From: Nocardioides mangrovi
GTDB taxonomy: Bacteria > Actinomycetota > Actinomycetes > Propionibacteriales > Nocardioidaceae
Direction: 5' to 3'
NCBI RefSeq assembly: GCF_020073815.1
Contig: NZ_JAIQZJ010000005.1
Location: 124,001-188,000 of the forward strand
Length of the DNA: 64,000 bases
Shown: positions 9,190 to 18,014 of the stretch, in pieces
Layout of the letters: every line of letters begins with the position of its first letter
Position numbering within the stretch: position 1 is the first letter of the stretch
Notes under the pieces: generated by a model
What the model was told of the DNA's origin: nothing
What the model saw: only the letters and a program-made list of their open reading frames with translations
The model's database searches: none
Made by a program: the position numbers and the translations under genes

Positions 9190-10628
9190 CACGACCGCTT
9201 GGCCGGTCGCACGGACTTGCCGTGCGAGGGGCGTACGGCGGCGAGCTCGGCGAGGAAGCTGTCGGCCCAGGCGGCGACGTCGTGCTGGCGCACGGTCTTG
9301 CGCATCGCCTTCATCCGGCGGCTCGCCTCCCGCTCGTCGGTCCGGTAGGCGTCGAGCAGCGCGGACTTCATGCCGTTGATGTCGTAGGGGTTGATCAGCC
9401 AGGCCTGCCGCAGCTCCTCCGCGGCGCCGGCGAACTCCGACAGCACCAGCGCGCCGAGGTCGTCGTGGCAGCAGGCGACGTACTCCTTCGCGACGAGGTT
9501 CATGCCGTCGCGCAGCGGCGTGACGACCATGATGTCGGCGGCCCGGAAGAGCGCGGCCATCTCCTCGCGGGGGTAGGACGCGTGCAGGTAGTGGATCGCG
9601 GGGCGACCGATCTTGCCGAGGTCGCCGTTGATCCGCCCGACCAGCCGCTCGATGTCGTCGCGCAGGATGCGGTACTGCTCGACCTGCTCGCGCGACGGCG
9701 TCGCGACCTGGACGAAGACGGCGTCCTCGACGTCGAGGTGGCCGTCGGCGATGAGCTCGCCGAAGGCGCGCAGCCGCGCGTAGATGCCCTTGGTGTAGTC
9801 GAGCCGGTCGACGCCGAGGAAGACCTTGCTGGGGTTGCCGACGGCCTCCCGGATCTCCTCCGCACGAGCCGCGACGCCCTCGGTCTGCGCGAGGTCGGCG
9901 TACAGGTTGAAGTCGATCGAGATCGGGAACGCCGCGGCCCGCACGGTGCGCCCGTCGGGCAGGTAGACGAGGTCGCGGTGGGTCTTGTGGCCGACGCGCT
10001 GCCGGACGAGCCGCACGAAGTTCTGCGCCGCGCCGCTCAGCTGGAAGCCGACCAGGTCGGCACCGAGCAGGCCCTCCAGGAGCTGGCGGCGCCACGGCAG
10101 CTGCTGGAAGAGCTCCGCCGGCGGGAAGGGGATGTGCAGGTAGAAGCCGATCCGCAGGTCCGGGCGCAGCTCGCGCAGCATCGAGGGGACCAGCTGGAGC
10201 TGGTAGTCGTGGACCCACACGGTCGCGCCCTCGGCGGCGACCTCCGCGGCCCGCTCGGCGAAGCGCTGGTTGACCTCGACGTAGGTGTCGAACCACTCGC
10301 GGTGGAAGAGCGGCTTCTCGACGACGTCGTGGTAGAGCGGCCACAGGGTGGCGTTGGAGAAGCCCTCGTAGAACTCCTCGATCTCCCGGGCGCTCATCGC
10401 CATCGGCACCAGGTCCATGCCGTCGGCCTCGAACGGCTCGAGGTCGGACTCGGTGCCGCCCGGCCAGCCGATCCAGGTGCCGTCGTTGGCGCGCAGCACC
10501 GGCTCGAGTGCCGAGACGAGACCGCCCGGCGAGGTCCGCCAGCCGGGGGAGCCGTCGGGGTTCTCGATCCGGTCCACGGGCAGTCGGTTGGCCACGATCA
10601 CGAGGTCGGACGAGCCAGGAGAAGCCAC
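9189..10628 (-). CDS. otsA: Trehalose-6-phosphate synthase (GT20)
   Basis: A 479-residue retaining glycosyltransferase of family GT20 that makes trehalose-6-phosphate from UDP/ADP-glucose and glucose-6-phosphate. Visible motifs are [10 protein letters not shown] at the N-terminus, [17 protein letters not shown], the sugar-phosphate region [10 protein letters not shown], and [14 protein letters not shown] near the C-terminus. The GTG start at 10628 follows a TAGGGT box at 10640-10635 by 6 bases, which also includes GGAGG. The matching phosphatase otsB is not adjacent but lies at 22.6 kb on the other strand. Trehalose is a common osmolyte and cell-wall lipid precursor in actinobacteria. Confidence 0.95.
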   Translation of the reverse strand: MASPGSSDLVIVANRLPVDRIENPDGSPGWRTSPGGLVSALEPVLRANDGTWIGWPGGTESDLEPFEADGMDLVPMAMSAREIEEFYEGFSNATLWPLYHDVVEKPLFHREWFDTYVEVNQRFAERAAEVAAEGATVWVHDYQLQLVPSMLRELRPDLRIGFYLHIPFPPAELFQQLPWRRQLLEGLLGADLVGFQLSGAAQNFVRLVRQRVGHKTHRDLVYLPDGRTVRAAAFPISIDFNLYADLAQTEGVAARAEEIREAVGNPSKVFLGVDRLDYTKGIYARLRAFGELIADGHLDVEDAVFVQVATPSREQVEQYRILRDDIERLVGRINGDLGKIGRPAIHYLHASYPREEMAALFRAADIMVVTPLRDGMNLVAKEYVACCHDDLGALVLSEFAGAAEELRQAWLINPYDINGMKSALLDAYRTDEREASRRMKAMRKTVRQHDVAAWADSFLAELAAVRPSHGKSVRPAKRS

Positions 10629-10634
10629 GCCTCC

Positions 10635-10640
10635 ACCCTA
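10635..10640 (-). promoter_or_regulatory. Probable -10 box of otsA, leaderless-type
   Basis: TAGGGT on the minus strand, 6 bases before the GTG of otsA. A short inverted repeat (CTCCACCC at 10631, GGGTGGAG at 10648) spans the same place and may end the upstream SnoaL-like transcript. Confidence 0.45.
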
Positions 10641-10663
10641 TCCACGTGGGGTGGAGGCGACGC

Positions 10664-11110
10664 TCACCACTTCAGGTGGTGCGACAGGTCGCCCACCTGG
10701 TCGACGTACATCGTGCGGCTCTCGAACCACCACGCACCGTCGACGCGGTGGAAGGTGTCGCGGTAGCGGCCGGTGATGATGATCTGCAGCGGCAGCTCGT
10801 CGGTGGCCTGCGTGACGAGGTAGTACGACGCGCACGTCGCGGTGCCGGCCTCCTCGTCCACCTCGATCCGCGCGTTGGTCGTGACGTGGTGGGTCTTGGG
10901 GGTGCCGGTGTCCTCGTAGATGCGGGTGGACCCGCCGTAGAGGCGGCGTACGGCGTCGCGTCCCTCGAAGGCCGACTCCGGCGGCCCGTCCTCCTGCCCG
11001 AGGATCCGGCCGTGGGTGAAGAGGTCCGCGACCCCGTCGAGGTCGCCGGCGTCGATGCGCGCGGCGTACGTGTAGAGCAGGTTCTCGATCTCGCGTGCGG
11101 AGTCGGCCAC
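10664..11110 (-). CDS. SnoaL-like (NTF2-fold) protein
   Basis: A 148-residue cone-shaped NTF2-like protein of the SnoaL_4 type. It opens with EIENLLYTYAARIDAGDLDGVADLF and contains the typical TKTHHVTTNARIEVD-like strand and a C-terminal RTMYVDQVGD strand. Relatives include polyketide cyclases and dehydratase or hydroxylase accessory subunits. No catalytic assignment is possible. It precedes otsA by 35 bases on the same strand, but a hairpin lies between, so they may be separate units. Confidence 0.78.
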   Translation of the reverse strand: MADSAREIENLLYTYAARIDAGDLDGVADLFTHGRILGQEDGPPESAFEGRDAVRRLYGGSTRIYEDTGTPKTHHVTTNARIEVDEEAGTATCASYYLVTQATDELPLQIIITGRYRDTFHRVDGAWWFESRTMYVDQVGDLSHHLKW

Positions 11111-11120
11111 GCCGAGAGTT

Positions 11121-11287
11121 TATGAGGTCGCACGGCCAGGGAGGCTGTCGGCGGGCCGCCGCCCCAGCACGCACCTGAGCACCTTCTCCTCAGTCGCCGT
11201 GCCTCCGGCACGGCTCCCTCGTCGGCGGCACTCCTGCACGCACTGGAACGACGCCCCGCTCGACATCCCTGGCCGCGCCACCTCATA
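11121..11287. repeat. 167-bp palindromic element with 22-bp terminal inverted repeats
   Basis: The ends at 11121-11142 and 11266-11287 are inverted copies of each other with two mismatches in 22. Inside is a perfect hairpin, GCCGTGCC-TCC-GGCACGGC (11196-11214), within a 29-base motif (11192-11220) that recurs at 61789-61817. There is no coding potential. The element fills the whole space between the divergent SnoaL-like and sulfotransferase genes, so their promoters must lie in or beside it. It could be a MITE-like remnant or an extragenic palindrome. Confidence 0.65.
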
Positions 11288-11297
11288 GTGACGCCTC

Positions 11298-12434
11298 GTG
11301 GATCCGGAAGAGCTCATCGCGGCCGCCCGTGCCAAGGAGGGGCTCGAGGACTATGGGCCCGGCGACTTCCGCGAGCCGCTCGGCGTCCTCGCCGCGGCGT
11401 ACGACGGCGCCGGGCTCAACGAGGTCGGCCGGCACCTGATCCGCGGCGGGCTGGTGCACAGCCTGCGGATGCGGCTGCGCGCGCAGGAGTGGTTCCGCCG
11501 GCACCCCGAGATCGCCGAGGAGGTGGTCACCGACCCGGTCGTGGTGGTCGGAATGATGCGCAGCGGCACCACGCTGGTGCAGCGGCTGCTCGCCGCGGAC
11601 ACGCGCTTCCGCTGCGCCCGTGGCTGGGAGGTCGTCGAGGTCGCGCCCGCGCTCGACCAGCGCTTCGACGTCGCCGACCCGCGGATCGCGAAGGCGCAGG
11701 TGCGCGAGGAGCAGTCGCGGCAGTGGGTGCCGGAGCTCTACGCGATCCACCCGATGCACGCGCTGGAGGCCGAGGAGGAGATCGTCTTCCTCGCCGACGC
11801 GTTCCTCTCCCACGTGCCCGAGTCGGGCGCCGACGTACCGGACTACCGCCGCTGGCTCGACGACCAGGACCTCGCGCCGGCCTACGACCACCTGCACCGG
11901 ATGCTCCAGCTGCTCCAGTGGCAGCAGCGGCAGCGCGAGGAGGCCGCCCGGGAGACGGCAGCGCGGTGGGTGCTCAAGACGCCCGCGCACCTCGGCTACC
12001 TCGACGATCTCCGTCGCCGCTTCCCGGACCTGCACGTCGTGCACCTGCACCGCGACCCGGTCGAGACCGTCGCGTCCGGCGCGAGCCTCAACGCGACCCT
12101 CCACCGGATGCACGCCGACGTCGTCGACGACCGACGGATCGGGCGCGAGTGGCTGGAGCGGATGGCCTGGACCGACGCCCGCGCCCGGGCGAGCGAGCGC
12201 CGCTGGCCGGCCGGGCTGGTCACCCACCTGGACTTCGCCGACGTGGTCGCGGACCCGGTCGGCCAGATCTCGCAGGTGTACGACGCGATCGGGCTGGAGC
12301 TCACCGCCGACGCGGTCGCCGCGATGGAGGACTGGCTCGAGCGGCGTCCGCGCGAGGCCGGGCGGCCGGCGTACATGCCCGAGGACTACGGCCTCACCCC
12401 TGAGCTGATCCGGGCTCGGTTCCCGGCGGGCTGA
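11298..12434 (+). CDS. Sulfotransferase family protein (PAPS-dependent)
   Basis: A 378-residue protein with the two PAPS contacts of the family: the 5'-phosphosulfate loop VVGMMRSGTTLVQRLL (about residues 82-97) and the 3'-phosphate region HLHRDPVETVASG (about residues 248-260). It would move a sulfonate group from PAPS to a hydroxyl of a lipid, steroid or other small molecule. The GTG start at 11298 is used. The 3' end overlaps the convergent TetR gene by 41 bases. Divergence from the SnoaL-like gene, and the nearby SDR and DUF1214-like genes, suggest a lipid or steroid setting (inference). Confidence 0.85.
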   Translation: MDPEELIAAARAKEGLEDYGPGDFREPLGVLAAAYDGAGLNEVGRHLIRGGLVHSLRMRLRAQEWFRRHPEIAEEVVTDPVVVVGMMRSGTTLVQRLLAADTRFRCARGWEVVEVAPALDQRFDVADPRIAKAQVREEQSRQWVPELYAIHPMHALEAEEEIVFLADAFLSHVPESGADVPDYRRWLDDQDLAPAYDHLHRMLQLLQWQQRQREEAARETAARWVLKTPAHLGYLDDLRRRFPDLHVVHLHRDPVETVASGASLNATLHRMHADVVDDRRIGREWLERMAWTDARARASERRWPAGLVTHLDFADVVADPVGQISQVYDAIGLELTADAVAAMEDWLERRPREAGRPAYMPEDYGLTPELIRARFPAG

Positions 12435-12999
12435 GCACCGGCCGCACCTGCTCCAGCGCGGTCTCGGTGAGCTCGCCGAGCCGGCCGAGGTCGTGCGGCG
12501 GTGGCGCCTCCGTCCAGACCGCGAGGGCGGCGAAGACCGCGCCGGCGACGGCCTCGGCGCGGACCGCGGCCGCGAGCGGGTCGGAGCCGCGGTCGACGAG
12601 CAGCGCCCGCAGCTCGGTAGCCATCGCGCCCTGCCGGTCGCGGAAGACCCGCTCGATCCGGGCCGCGCTGAGCAGCTCGACGCGGAGCCGGGCGATCTCG
12701 GCGAGCAGCTGCGGGTCGGTGGGCGCGGCGCCGAGCGCGGCGAGCACCGACCGGACCAGGTCCTCCTCGGCGGGCCGCGCGCGCAGCGCGCTGCCGAACC
12801 ACTCGAGCCGGGTGGCCACGTCGCCGAAGAGCACCTCGTCCTTGGTCGCGAAGTGGCGGTAGAAGGTCCGCTCCGTCACGCCGACCTCGGCCGCGATCGC
12901 CGGCACGCTCGCGGCCTCGAAGCCGTCGGCGACGAAGTGCCTCAGCGCGACCTCGCGCAGGGCATTGCGCGTCCGCTCCGACTTCGTCATGCTGACCAT
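12394..12999 (-). CDS. TetR family regulator
   Basis: About 201 residues. The N-terminal HTH is complete: ALRHFVADGFEAASVPAIAAEVGVTERTFYRHFATKDEVLFGDV. The C-terminal ligand domain is divergent, as usual. Two in-frame ATG codons (12999 and 12990) are possible starts. The gene diverges from the DUF1214-like gene at 13001; a perfect 7-bp-arm palindrome starts at that gene's ATG and is the obvious operator. The start-to-start distance is almost zero, so one bound dimer could block both genes. The 3' end overlaps the sulfotransferase by 41 bases. Confidence 0.88.
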   Translation of the reverse strand: MVSMTKSERTRNALREVALRHFVADGFEAASVPAIAAEVGVTERTFYRHFATKDEVLFGDVATRLEWFGSALRARPAEEDLVRSVLAALGAAPTDPQLLAEIARLRVELLSAARIERVFRDRQGAMATELRALLVDRGSDPLAAAVRAEAVAGAVFAALAVWTEAPPPHDLGRLGELTETALEQVRPVLSPPGTEPGSAQG

Positions 13000-13000
13000 T

Positions 13001-13016
13001 ATGTCAGGACTGACAT
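13001..13016. promoter_or_regulatory. Palindromic operator over the divergent start codons
   Basis: ATGTCAG-GA-CTGACAT, a perfect inverted repeat with 7-bp arms. It begins exactly at the ATG of the DUF1214-like gene and sits 1 base from the outer TetR start. It is the natural target for the TetR protein encoded alongside. Confidence 0.6.
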
Positions 13017-14260
13017 TTTCGGAGGACGCGGTCGCGACCGCCGAGCAGCACGCCCACGAGCTGGCCGCGCTCGAGCTGGTCGAGCACCCGACCGTGCGCG
13101 CGGCGTACCGCTCCGTCGCCGAGACCTGGCTGTCCCGGGCGAAGGCGTCCGACGCGATGCGCGAGCGCTTCGAGGCGGCGTACGAGGAGGTGATGTTCTC
13201 CGCCGCGGTGTGGTCGGCCAACCAGGACCCGCTGCGCCCGAGGGTCACCTGCATCACCCGGCTCGCCCACGACGTCCACGGCCGTGCCGTACCGGGGTCG
13301 CGGTGGGGGATCGACAACCCCGACAGCGTCTACCGGGTGATCCCGATCTCCGGTGACGAGCGCTACCTCCTCCATGGCCGGGTCGGCGCGACCCGGATGA
13401 CGGAGAACTACTTCACGCTCTGGAACCCCCACATGGGCACCGTCGACGTCCTCGACGGCAAGGCGCTCGAGCTCGACGGCGACGGCGGCTTCACCGTCAC
13501 GGTCGACTCCTCGCCCGCCGGTGGCCGGCCCAACCACGTGCAGTCCTCGCCCGAGGCGCACGAGCTCTACATCCGCGACGTGCTCTGCGACTGGGCGACC
13601 GAGGACCCCAACCACCTGACGATCGAGCGACTGGGTGCCGCGCCCCCGACGCCGGCGCTCACCCGCGACGAGCAGGCCGAGGCGACCGCACGGATGATGG
13701 CCCACTTCGCCGACTTCACCGGCAAGCTCAGCCACGGGATGTACAAGCTGCGGCCCAACCACTTCTCGCTCGGCTGGTCGGCCGACCACTCCGGCGCGAT
13801 GCGCCACCAGGTGTACGTCGCCGGCCGCTTCCTGCTCGAGCCGGGCGAGGCCTTCGTGATCGACGTCAGCGACGGGGGAGCCGACTACTTCACCGTGCCG
13901 CTCTCCAACATCTGGGGCACCACCCTCGACCTGCTCGACCGGACCGGCAGCCTCAACAAGGCGCAGTCCCGGCCCAACCCCGACGGCACCTACACGTTCG
14001 TCATCTCGCCCGAGGATCCCGGCGTGCACAACTGGGTCGACACCGACGGCCTGCGCGAGGGCATCCTGACGCTGCGGATGGCGGAGTTCCCCGAGGGTGG
14101 CCCGCGGCCCGACCTGGCCGCGAGCGGCCGGGTGGTGCGGCTCGACGACCTCGACCGCGAGCTGCCCGACCTGCCCCGGGTCACCGCCGCCGAGCGCGCC
14201 GCCCAGCTGACCGAGCGGCGTACGGCGTACCTGCGCCGCCTCCCGGAGCGAGCCCGATGA
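13001..14260 (+). CDS. DUF1214-like protein of unknown function
   Basis: A 419-residue protein with no signal peptide or membrane span. It has an N-terminal helical part, then a beta-rich region with motifs such as NPDSVYRVIPISGDERYLLHG and a C-terminal GTYTFVISPEDPGVHNWVDTDG, which recalls DUF1214/DUF1254-type proteins. The function of such proteins is unknown. The ATG at 13001 lies inside the operator palindrome; GGAGG at 13020 is downstream of it and no later start suits it, so a leaderless start is likely. The stop overlaps the first SDR gene by 4 bases (ATGA), making a three-gene unit with two SDR enzymes. Confidence 0.7.
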   Translation: MSGLTFSEDAVATAEQHAHELAALELVEHPTVRAAYRSVAETWLSRAKASDAMRERFEAAYEEVMFSAAVWSANQDPLRPRVTCITRLAHDVHGRAVPGSRWGIDNPDSVYRVIPISGDERYLLHGRVGATRMTENYFTLWNPHMGTVDVLDGKALELDGDGGFTVTVDSSPAGGRPNHVQSSPEAHELYIRDVLCDWATEDPNHLTIERLGAAPPTPALTRDEQAEATARMMAHFADFTGKLSHGMYKLRPNHFSLGWSADHSGAMRHQVYVAGRFLLEPGEAFVIDVSDGGADYFTVPLSNIWGTTLDLLDRTGSLNKAQSRPNPDGTYTFVISPEDPGVHNWVDTDGLREGILTLRMAEFPEGGPRPDLAASGRVVRLDDLDRELPDLPRVTAAERAAQLTERRTAYLRRLPERAR

Positions 14261-15087
14261 GCCGCTGGCTGGTCACCGGTTGCTCGACCGGCATCGGTCG
14301 CGAGATCGCCCTCGCGGCCCTGGCCGCCGGGCACCAGGTCCTCGTCACCGCTCGCGACTCGACCACCGTCGTCGACCTGGTCGCGGCCCACCCGGGCAGC
14401 GCCCGCGCCGTCGACCTCGACGTCACCGACCCGGCGCAGATCCGACTGGCCGTCGCCGCGGCCCACGACGCGTTCGGCGGTCTCGACGTGCTGGTCAACA
14501 ACGCCGGCTACGGCTACCTCAGCGCGGTCGAGGAGGGCGAGGACGCGGCGGTGCGGCGGCTCTTCGACACCAACTACTTCGGCGTCGTCGACACCATCAA
14601 GGCGGTGCTGCCCGGCATGCGCGCCCAGGGCAGCGGCCACATCGTCAACATCTCCTCGATGGCCGGCCTGGTGGCCAACCCGCCCAACGTCTACTACTCC
14701 TCCACCAAGCACGCGATGGAGGCGCTGACCGAGGGCCTGGCCAAGGAGGTCGGGCCGCTCGGCATCAAGGTGACGGCCATCGAGCCCGGTGCCTTCCGCA
14801 CCGACTGGGCCAGGCGGTCGATGCACGAGTCGGGCGCGCCGATCGACGCGTACGCCGGTGAGGTGGGTGCCCGCAAGGAGCTGATCCGCGCCTTCGCGGA
14901 CCACCTGCCGGGTGACCCGCGGAAGGTCGGCGCCGCCGTCGTGATGGTCGTCGGGCTCGACGACCCGCCGCTGCGGCTGCTGCTCGGCAAGGACGTGCTG
15001 GCCGCCGCACGCGAGAAGCTCACCGCGCTGCTCGCCGACATCGACGCGTGGGAGCACGTGACCGTCGACGTGGACTTTCCGGCATGA
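14257..15087 (+). CDS. Short-chain dehydrogenase/reductase (classical SDR)
   Basis: A 276-residue classical SDR. The cofactor loop is TGCSTGIG at residues 7-14, then NNAGYG, and the catalytic Ser-Tyr-Lys as NISSMAG and YYSSTKHA. It oxidises or reduces a hydroxyl/carbonyl group with NAD(P)(H); the substrate is unknown. ATG overlaps the upstream stop (ATGA) and its own stop overlaps the next SDR (ATGA), so three proteins are likely made in step under the local TetR. Confidence 0.9.
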   Translation: MSRWLVTGCSTGIGREIALAALAAGHQVLVTARDSTTVVDLVAAHPGSARAVDLDVTDPAQIRLAVAAAHDAFGGLDVLVNNAGYGYLSAVEEGEDAAVRRLFDTNYFGVVDTIKAVLPGMRAQGSGHIVNISSMAGLVANPPNVYYSSTKHAMEALTEGLAKEVGPLGIKVTAIEPGAFRTDWARRSMHESGAPIDAYAGEVGARKELIRAFADHLPGDPRKVGAAVVMVVGLDDPPLRLLLGKDVLAAAREKLTALLADIDAWEHVTVDVDFPA

Positions 15088-15974
15088 GCGACCTCCCCAC
15101 CGCCGCCGAGGTCCTCGACGGCATCGACCTCACCCGTCGCACGGCGCTGGTCACCGGTGGCTACTCCGGCATCGGCATCGAGGTCGTCCGCGCGCTGGCC
15201 GGCGCCGGCGCGGCGGTGCTCGTCCCGGCCCGTCGCCCGGACCCGGCGGCCGAGGCGCTGGCCGGGGTCGACCGTGTCGAGATCGGAGCCCTCGACCTCG
15301 CCGACCAGGCCAGCGTGGCGGCGTACGCCGCGAGCCTGGCCGGGCGTCCGATCGACCTGCTGATCGGCAACGCCGCGGTGATGGCCTGCCCCGAGACCCG
15401 CCTCGGCAACGGGTGGGAGCTCCAGCTCGCCACCAACCACCTCGGCCACTTCGCGCTGGTCAACCGGCTGCTCCCGCAGCTCGTGCCGGGTGGTCGAGTC
15501 GTGAGCGTGTCGTCGACCGGGCACCACCTCTCGGACATCCGGTGGGACGACCCGTGGTTCGCGACCGGCTACGACAAGTGGCTCGCCTACGGGCAGTCCA
15601 AGACCGCCAACGTGCTCTTCGCCGTCCACCTCGACGCGCTGGCACGCGAGCGGGGCGTGCGGGCCTTCTCGCTGCACCCGGGCGCGATCATCACCCCGCT
15701 CGGCCGGCACCTGCAGATGGCCGACCTCGAGGACGTCGAGATCCCGGACTTCCGCTCGCCCGAGCAGGGCGCGGCGACCGCGGTCTGGGCGGCCACCTCG
15801 CCCGACCTGGTCGGCCGCGGCGGGCTCTACCTCGAGGACTGCACGGTCGCCGAGGTCGTGCCCGACGGGCCGCAGACGGCGTACGGCGTGCGCGGCTACG
15901 CGGTCGACCCGGACGCCGCCGCGCGGCTCTGGGCCTGGTCGGCCGGCGTCACCGGCATCGACGCCTTCGCGTAG
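15084..15974 (+). CDS. Short-chain dehydrogenase/reductase, retinol-dehydrogenase-like
   Basis: A 296-residue SDR with a preceding 18-residue extension, TGGYSGIG cofactor loop, GNAAVM in place of the usual NNAG, and catalytic SVSSTGHH and YGQSKTAN. The NHLGHFAL motif places it nearer the oxidoreductase/retinol-dehydrogenase-like SDRs than its neighbour. ATG at 15084 overlaps the previous stop by 4 bases. A strong hairpin begins at its stop codon, closing the operon. Confidence 0.88.
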   Translation: MSDLPTAAEVLDGIDLTRRTALVTGGYSGIGIEVVRALAGAGAAVLVPARRPDPAAEALAGVDRVEIGALDLADQASVAAYAASLAGRPIDLLIGNAAVMACPETRLGNGWELQLATNHLGHFALVNRLLPQLVPGGRVVSVSSTGHHLSDIRWDDPWFATGYDKWLAYGQSKTANVLFAVHLDALARERGVRAFSLHPGAIITPLGRHLQMADLEDVEIPDFRSPEQGAATAVWAATSPDLVGRGGLYLEDCTVAEVVPDGPQTAYGVRGYAVDPDAAARLWAWSAGVTGIDAFA

Positions 15975-16002
15975 TGGGTGTCGGGCTGGCCCGACACCCA
16001 CT
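15973..16002 (+). terminator. Hairpin terminator after the SDR operon
   Basis: Perfect 13-bp stem, AGTGGGTGTCGGG with CCCGACACCCACT, loop CTGG. It starts inside the TAG stop. There is no U-tract, as is usual in high-GC actinobacteria. Confidence 0.7.
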
Positions 16003-16041
16003 GTCGGGCTGGCAGGATCGTGCGGGACCCCCACTGGTTCC

Positions 16042-16047
16042 TAGCGT
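16042..16047 (+). promoter_or_regulatory. Probable -10 box of the histidine kinase gene
   Basis: TAGCGT, 7 bases before the ATG at 16055. The spacing fits a leaderless transcript. Confidence 0.45.
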
Positions 16048-16054
16048 TTTCCGC

Positions 16055-17362
16055 ATGACGGAGACCCTGCCCTTGACCACCCTGATCACCCCGGCGGCAC
16101 CCGCCGCGCCGGCGCGCCCACGCGGCGTGCGCCGGGTGCTCTACGAGTCGGCGTACGGCATCTCGGCCTTCCCGATCGCCCTCGTGGCGTTCGTCGTGGT
16201 GATCGTCGACCTCACCCTCGGGCTGGCGCTGTCGATCTTCATCGGCGGCGTGCTGCTGATCAGCGTCGGGATCATGGTCGCCCGCGGCTTCGCGCGCTTC
16301 GAGCGGATCCGGATGCGCGGGATGCTCGGCCGATCCGCGCCGACGCCGCACTACCTGTGGGCCGAGCGGGGCGCCGGCTTCTGGAAGCGCCAGCTCTACC
16401 CGCTGCGCGACCCGCAGTCGTGGCTCGAGGTCGTCTGGGCGATCGTCGGCCTCGTCACCGGAACGCTCGCCTTCGCGGTCACGCTCGCATGGTGGGCCGC
16501 CACCGGCGCCGGACTCACCTACTGGTTCTGGCAGCAGTGGCTGCCCGACCGGCAGCCCGGCGACCACGAGCTCGCCTACTACCTCGGGCTCGGCGACGGG
16601 CGTACGGCGGCCAGCCTGGTGCAGCTCGCGCTCGGGGTGGTCGCGCTGGTCACCCTCCCCTGGGCGGTCCGGCTGGTCGCGACCATCCACGCCAGCCTCG
16701 CGTCCGTGCTGCTGTGCAGCCGGGCCGAGCTCCAGCACGAGGTCGCCCGCGTCGAGGGCGGCCGTGAGGCGGCCCGAATGGCCGAGGCCGAGTCGCTGCG
16801 CCGGCTCGAGCGCGACATCCACGACGGCCCGCAGCAGCGGCTCGTGCGGCTGACCATGGACCTCGGCCGCGCCAAGAAGCAGGTCGCGGAGGACCCCGAC
16901 CGGGCCGCCGAGACCCTGGACGCGGCGCTCGCCCAGGCCCGCGAGACGGTGGCCGAGCTCCGCTCGCTCTCCCGCGGCATCGCCCCGCCGCTGCTGGTCG
17001 ACCGCGGCCTCGCCGCCGCGCTCGAGGAGATGACCGCGCAGAGCGTGGTGCCGGTGCAGTCGCGGGTCGACGTCCCCGCCGACCTGCCGCCGCACGTCGA
17101 GACCGCCGTCTACTTCGTGGTCGCCGAGGCGCTCACGAACGTCGCCAAGCACAGCCGCGCGAGCGGCGCCGAGGTGTCGGTCGTGGTCGACGGCGCCGAG
17201 CTCGAGGTGCGGGTCGAGGACGACGGCGTCGGCGGTGCCCACCCGGCCAAGGGGCTGGGCCTGGCCGGCCTGCGGCAGCGGCTCGCCGCGGTCGACGGCA
17301 CCCTCGAGGTCACCTCCCTGGAGGGCGCCGGGACCGCGGTGGTTGCGAGGATCCCCCTGTGA
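16055..17362 (+). CDS. Two-component sensor histidine kinase (NarL/DesK-type)
   Basis: A 435-residue membrane kinase. The N-terminal sensor region (residues about 25-220) has four hydrophobic segments and resembles the putative-sensor domain common in actinobacteria. The HisKA_3 box is LERDIHDGPQQRLVRL, with the phospho-accepting His in RDIHDGPQ. The ATPase part shows EALTNVAKHSRA, VEDDGVGG and GLGLAGLRQRL. The ATG at 16055 follows a TAGCGT box. The response regulator gene begins 10 bases after its stop, behind GAGGAGG. The signal sensed is unknown. Confidence 0.92.
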   Translation: MTETLPLTTLITPAAPAAPARPRGVRRVLYESAYGISAFPIALVAFVVVIVDLTLGLALSIFIGGVLLISVGIMVARGFARFERIRMRGMLGRSAPTPHYLWAERGAGFWKRQLYPLRDPQSWLEVVWAIVGLVTGTLAFAVTLAWWAATGAGLTYWFWQQWLPDRQPGDHELAYYLGLGDGRTAASLVQLALGVVALVTLPWAVRLVATIHASLASVLLCSRAELQHEVARVEGGREAARMAEAESLRRLERDIHDGPQQRLVRLTMDLGRAKKQVAEDPDRAAETLDAALAQARETVAELRSLSRGIAPPLLVDRGLAAALEEMTAQSVVPVQSRVDVPADLPPHVETAVYFVVAEALTNVAKHSRASGAEVSVVVDGAELEVRVEDDGVGGAHPAKGLGLAGLRQRLAAVDGTLEVTSLEGAGTAVVARIPL

Positions 17363-17372
17363 GGAGGGCACT

Positions 17373-18014
17373 GTGAGGGTCGTGGTGGCCGATGACTCCC
17401 TGCTGCTGCGGGAGGGGCTGCAGCTGCTGCTCGCCGAGGCAGGCCACGAGGTGGTCGGCTCGGTCGGCGACGGGCCGGCCTTCGTCGCCGCGATGCTCGA
17501 GCTGCGGCCCGACCTCGGTCTCGTCGACGTCCGGATGCCGCCCAGCCACACCGACGAGGGGCTGCGCGCGGCGGTCGACGTACGCCGGTCGTGGCCGGAG
17601 GCACGGCTGCTCGTGCTGTCGCAGTACGTCGAGGTGTCCTACGCCGACGACCTGCTCGCGACGGGGGACGGCGGGATCGGCTACCTGCTCAAGGACCGGG
17701 TCAGCGACCTCGACGACTTCCTCGGATCCGTGCAGGCGGTCGCCAACGGGGGCACCGTGCTCGACCCGCTCGTGGTGCGGCAGCTGATGGGCCGCCACCG
17801 CGATCCGATCGCCGACCTGACCCCGCGCGAGCGGGAGGTGCTGTCGCTGATGGCCGAGGGCCGCTCGAACGCCGCGATCGCGGAGGCGCTGTCGGTCTCG
17901 CTCGCGGGCGTCGAGAAGCACACGCAGCGGATCTTCGCGAAGCTCGGGCTGCTGCCCGACGACGACACCGCGCACCGCCGGGTCGCCGCCGTGCTGGCCT
18001 TCCTGCGCTCCTGA
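17373..18014 (+). CDS. LuxR/NarL-family response regulator
   Basis: A 213-residue regulator. The receiver domain has the acidic pair ADD at residues 6-8, phospho-acceptor Asp52 in LVDVRMP, and Lys in YLLKDRV. The C-terminal LuxR HTH reads LTPREREVLSLMAEGRSNAAIAEAL and VEKHTQRIFAKLGL. The GTG start at 17373 has GAGGAGG overlapping the kinase stop. It forms a pair with the upstream kinase. It abuts the convergent Gfo/Idh gene with no gap, and no target operator is obvious. Confidence 0.93.
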   Translation: MRVVVADDSLLLREGLQLLLAEAGHEVVGSVGDGPAFVAAMLELRPDLGLVDVRMPPSHTDEGLRAAVDVRRSWPEARLLVLSQYVEVSYADDLLATGDGGIGYLLKDRVSDLDDFLGSVQAVANGGTVLDPLVVRQLMGRHRDPIADLTPREREVLSLMAEGRSNAAIAEALSVSLAGVEKHTQRIFAKLGLLPDDDTAHRRVAAVLAFLRS

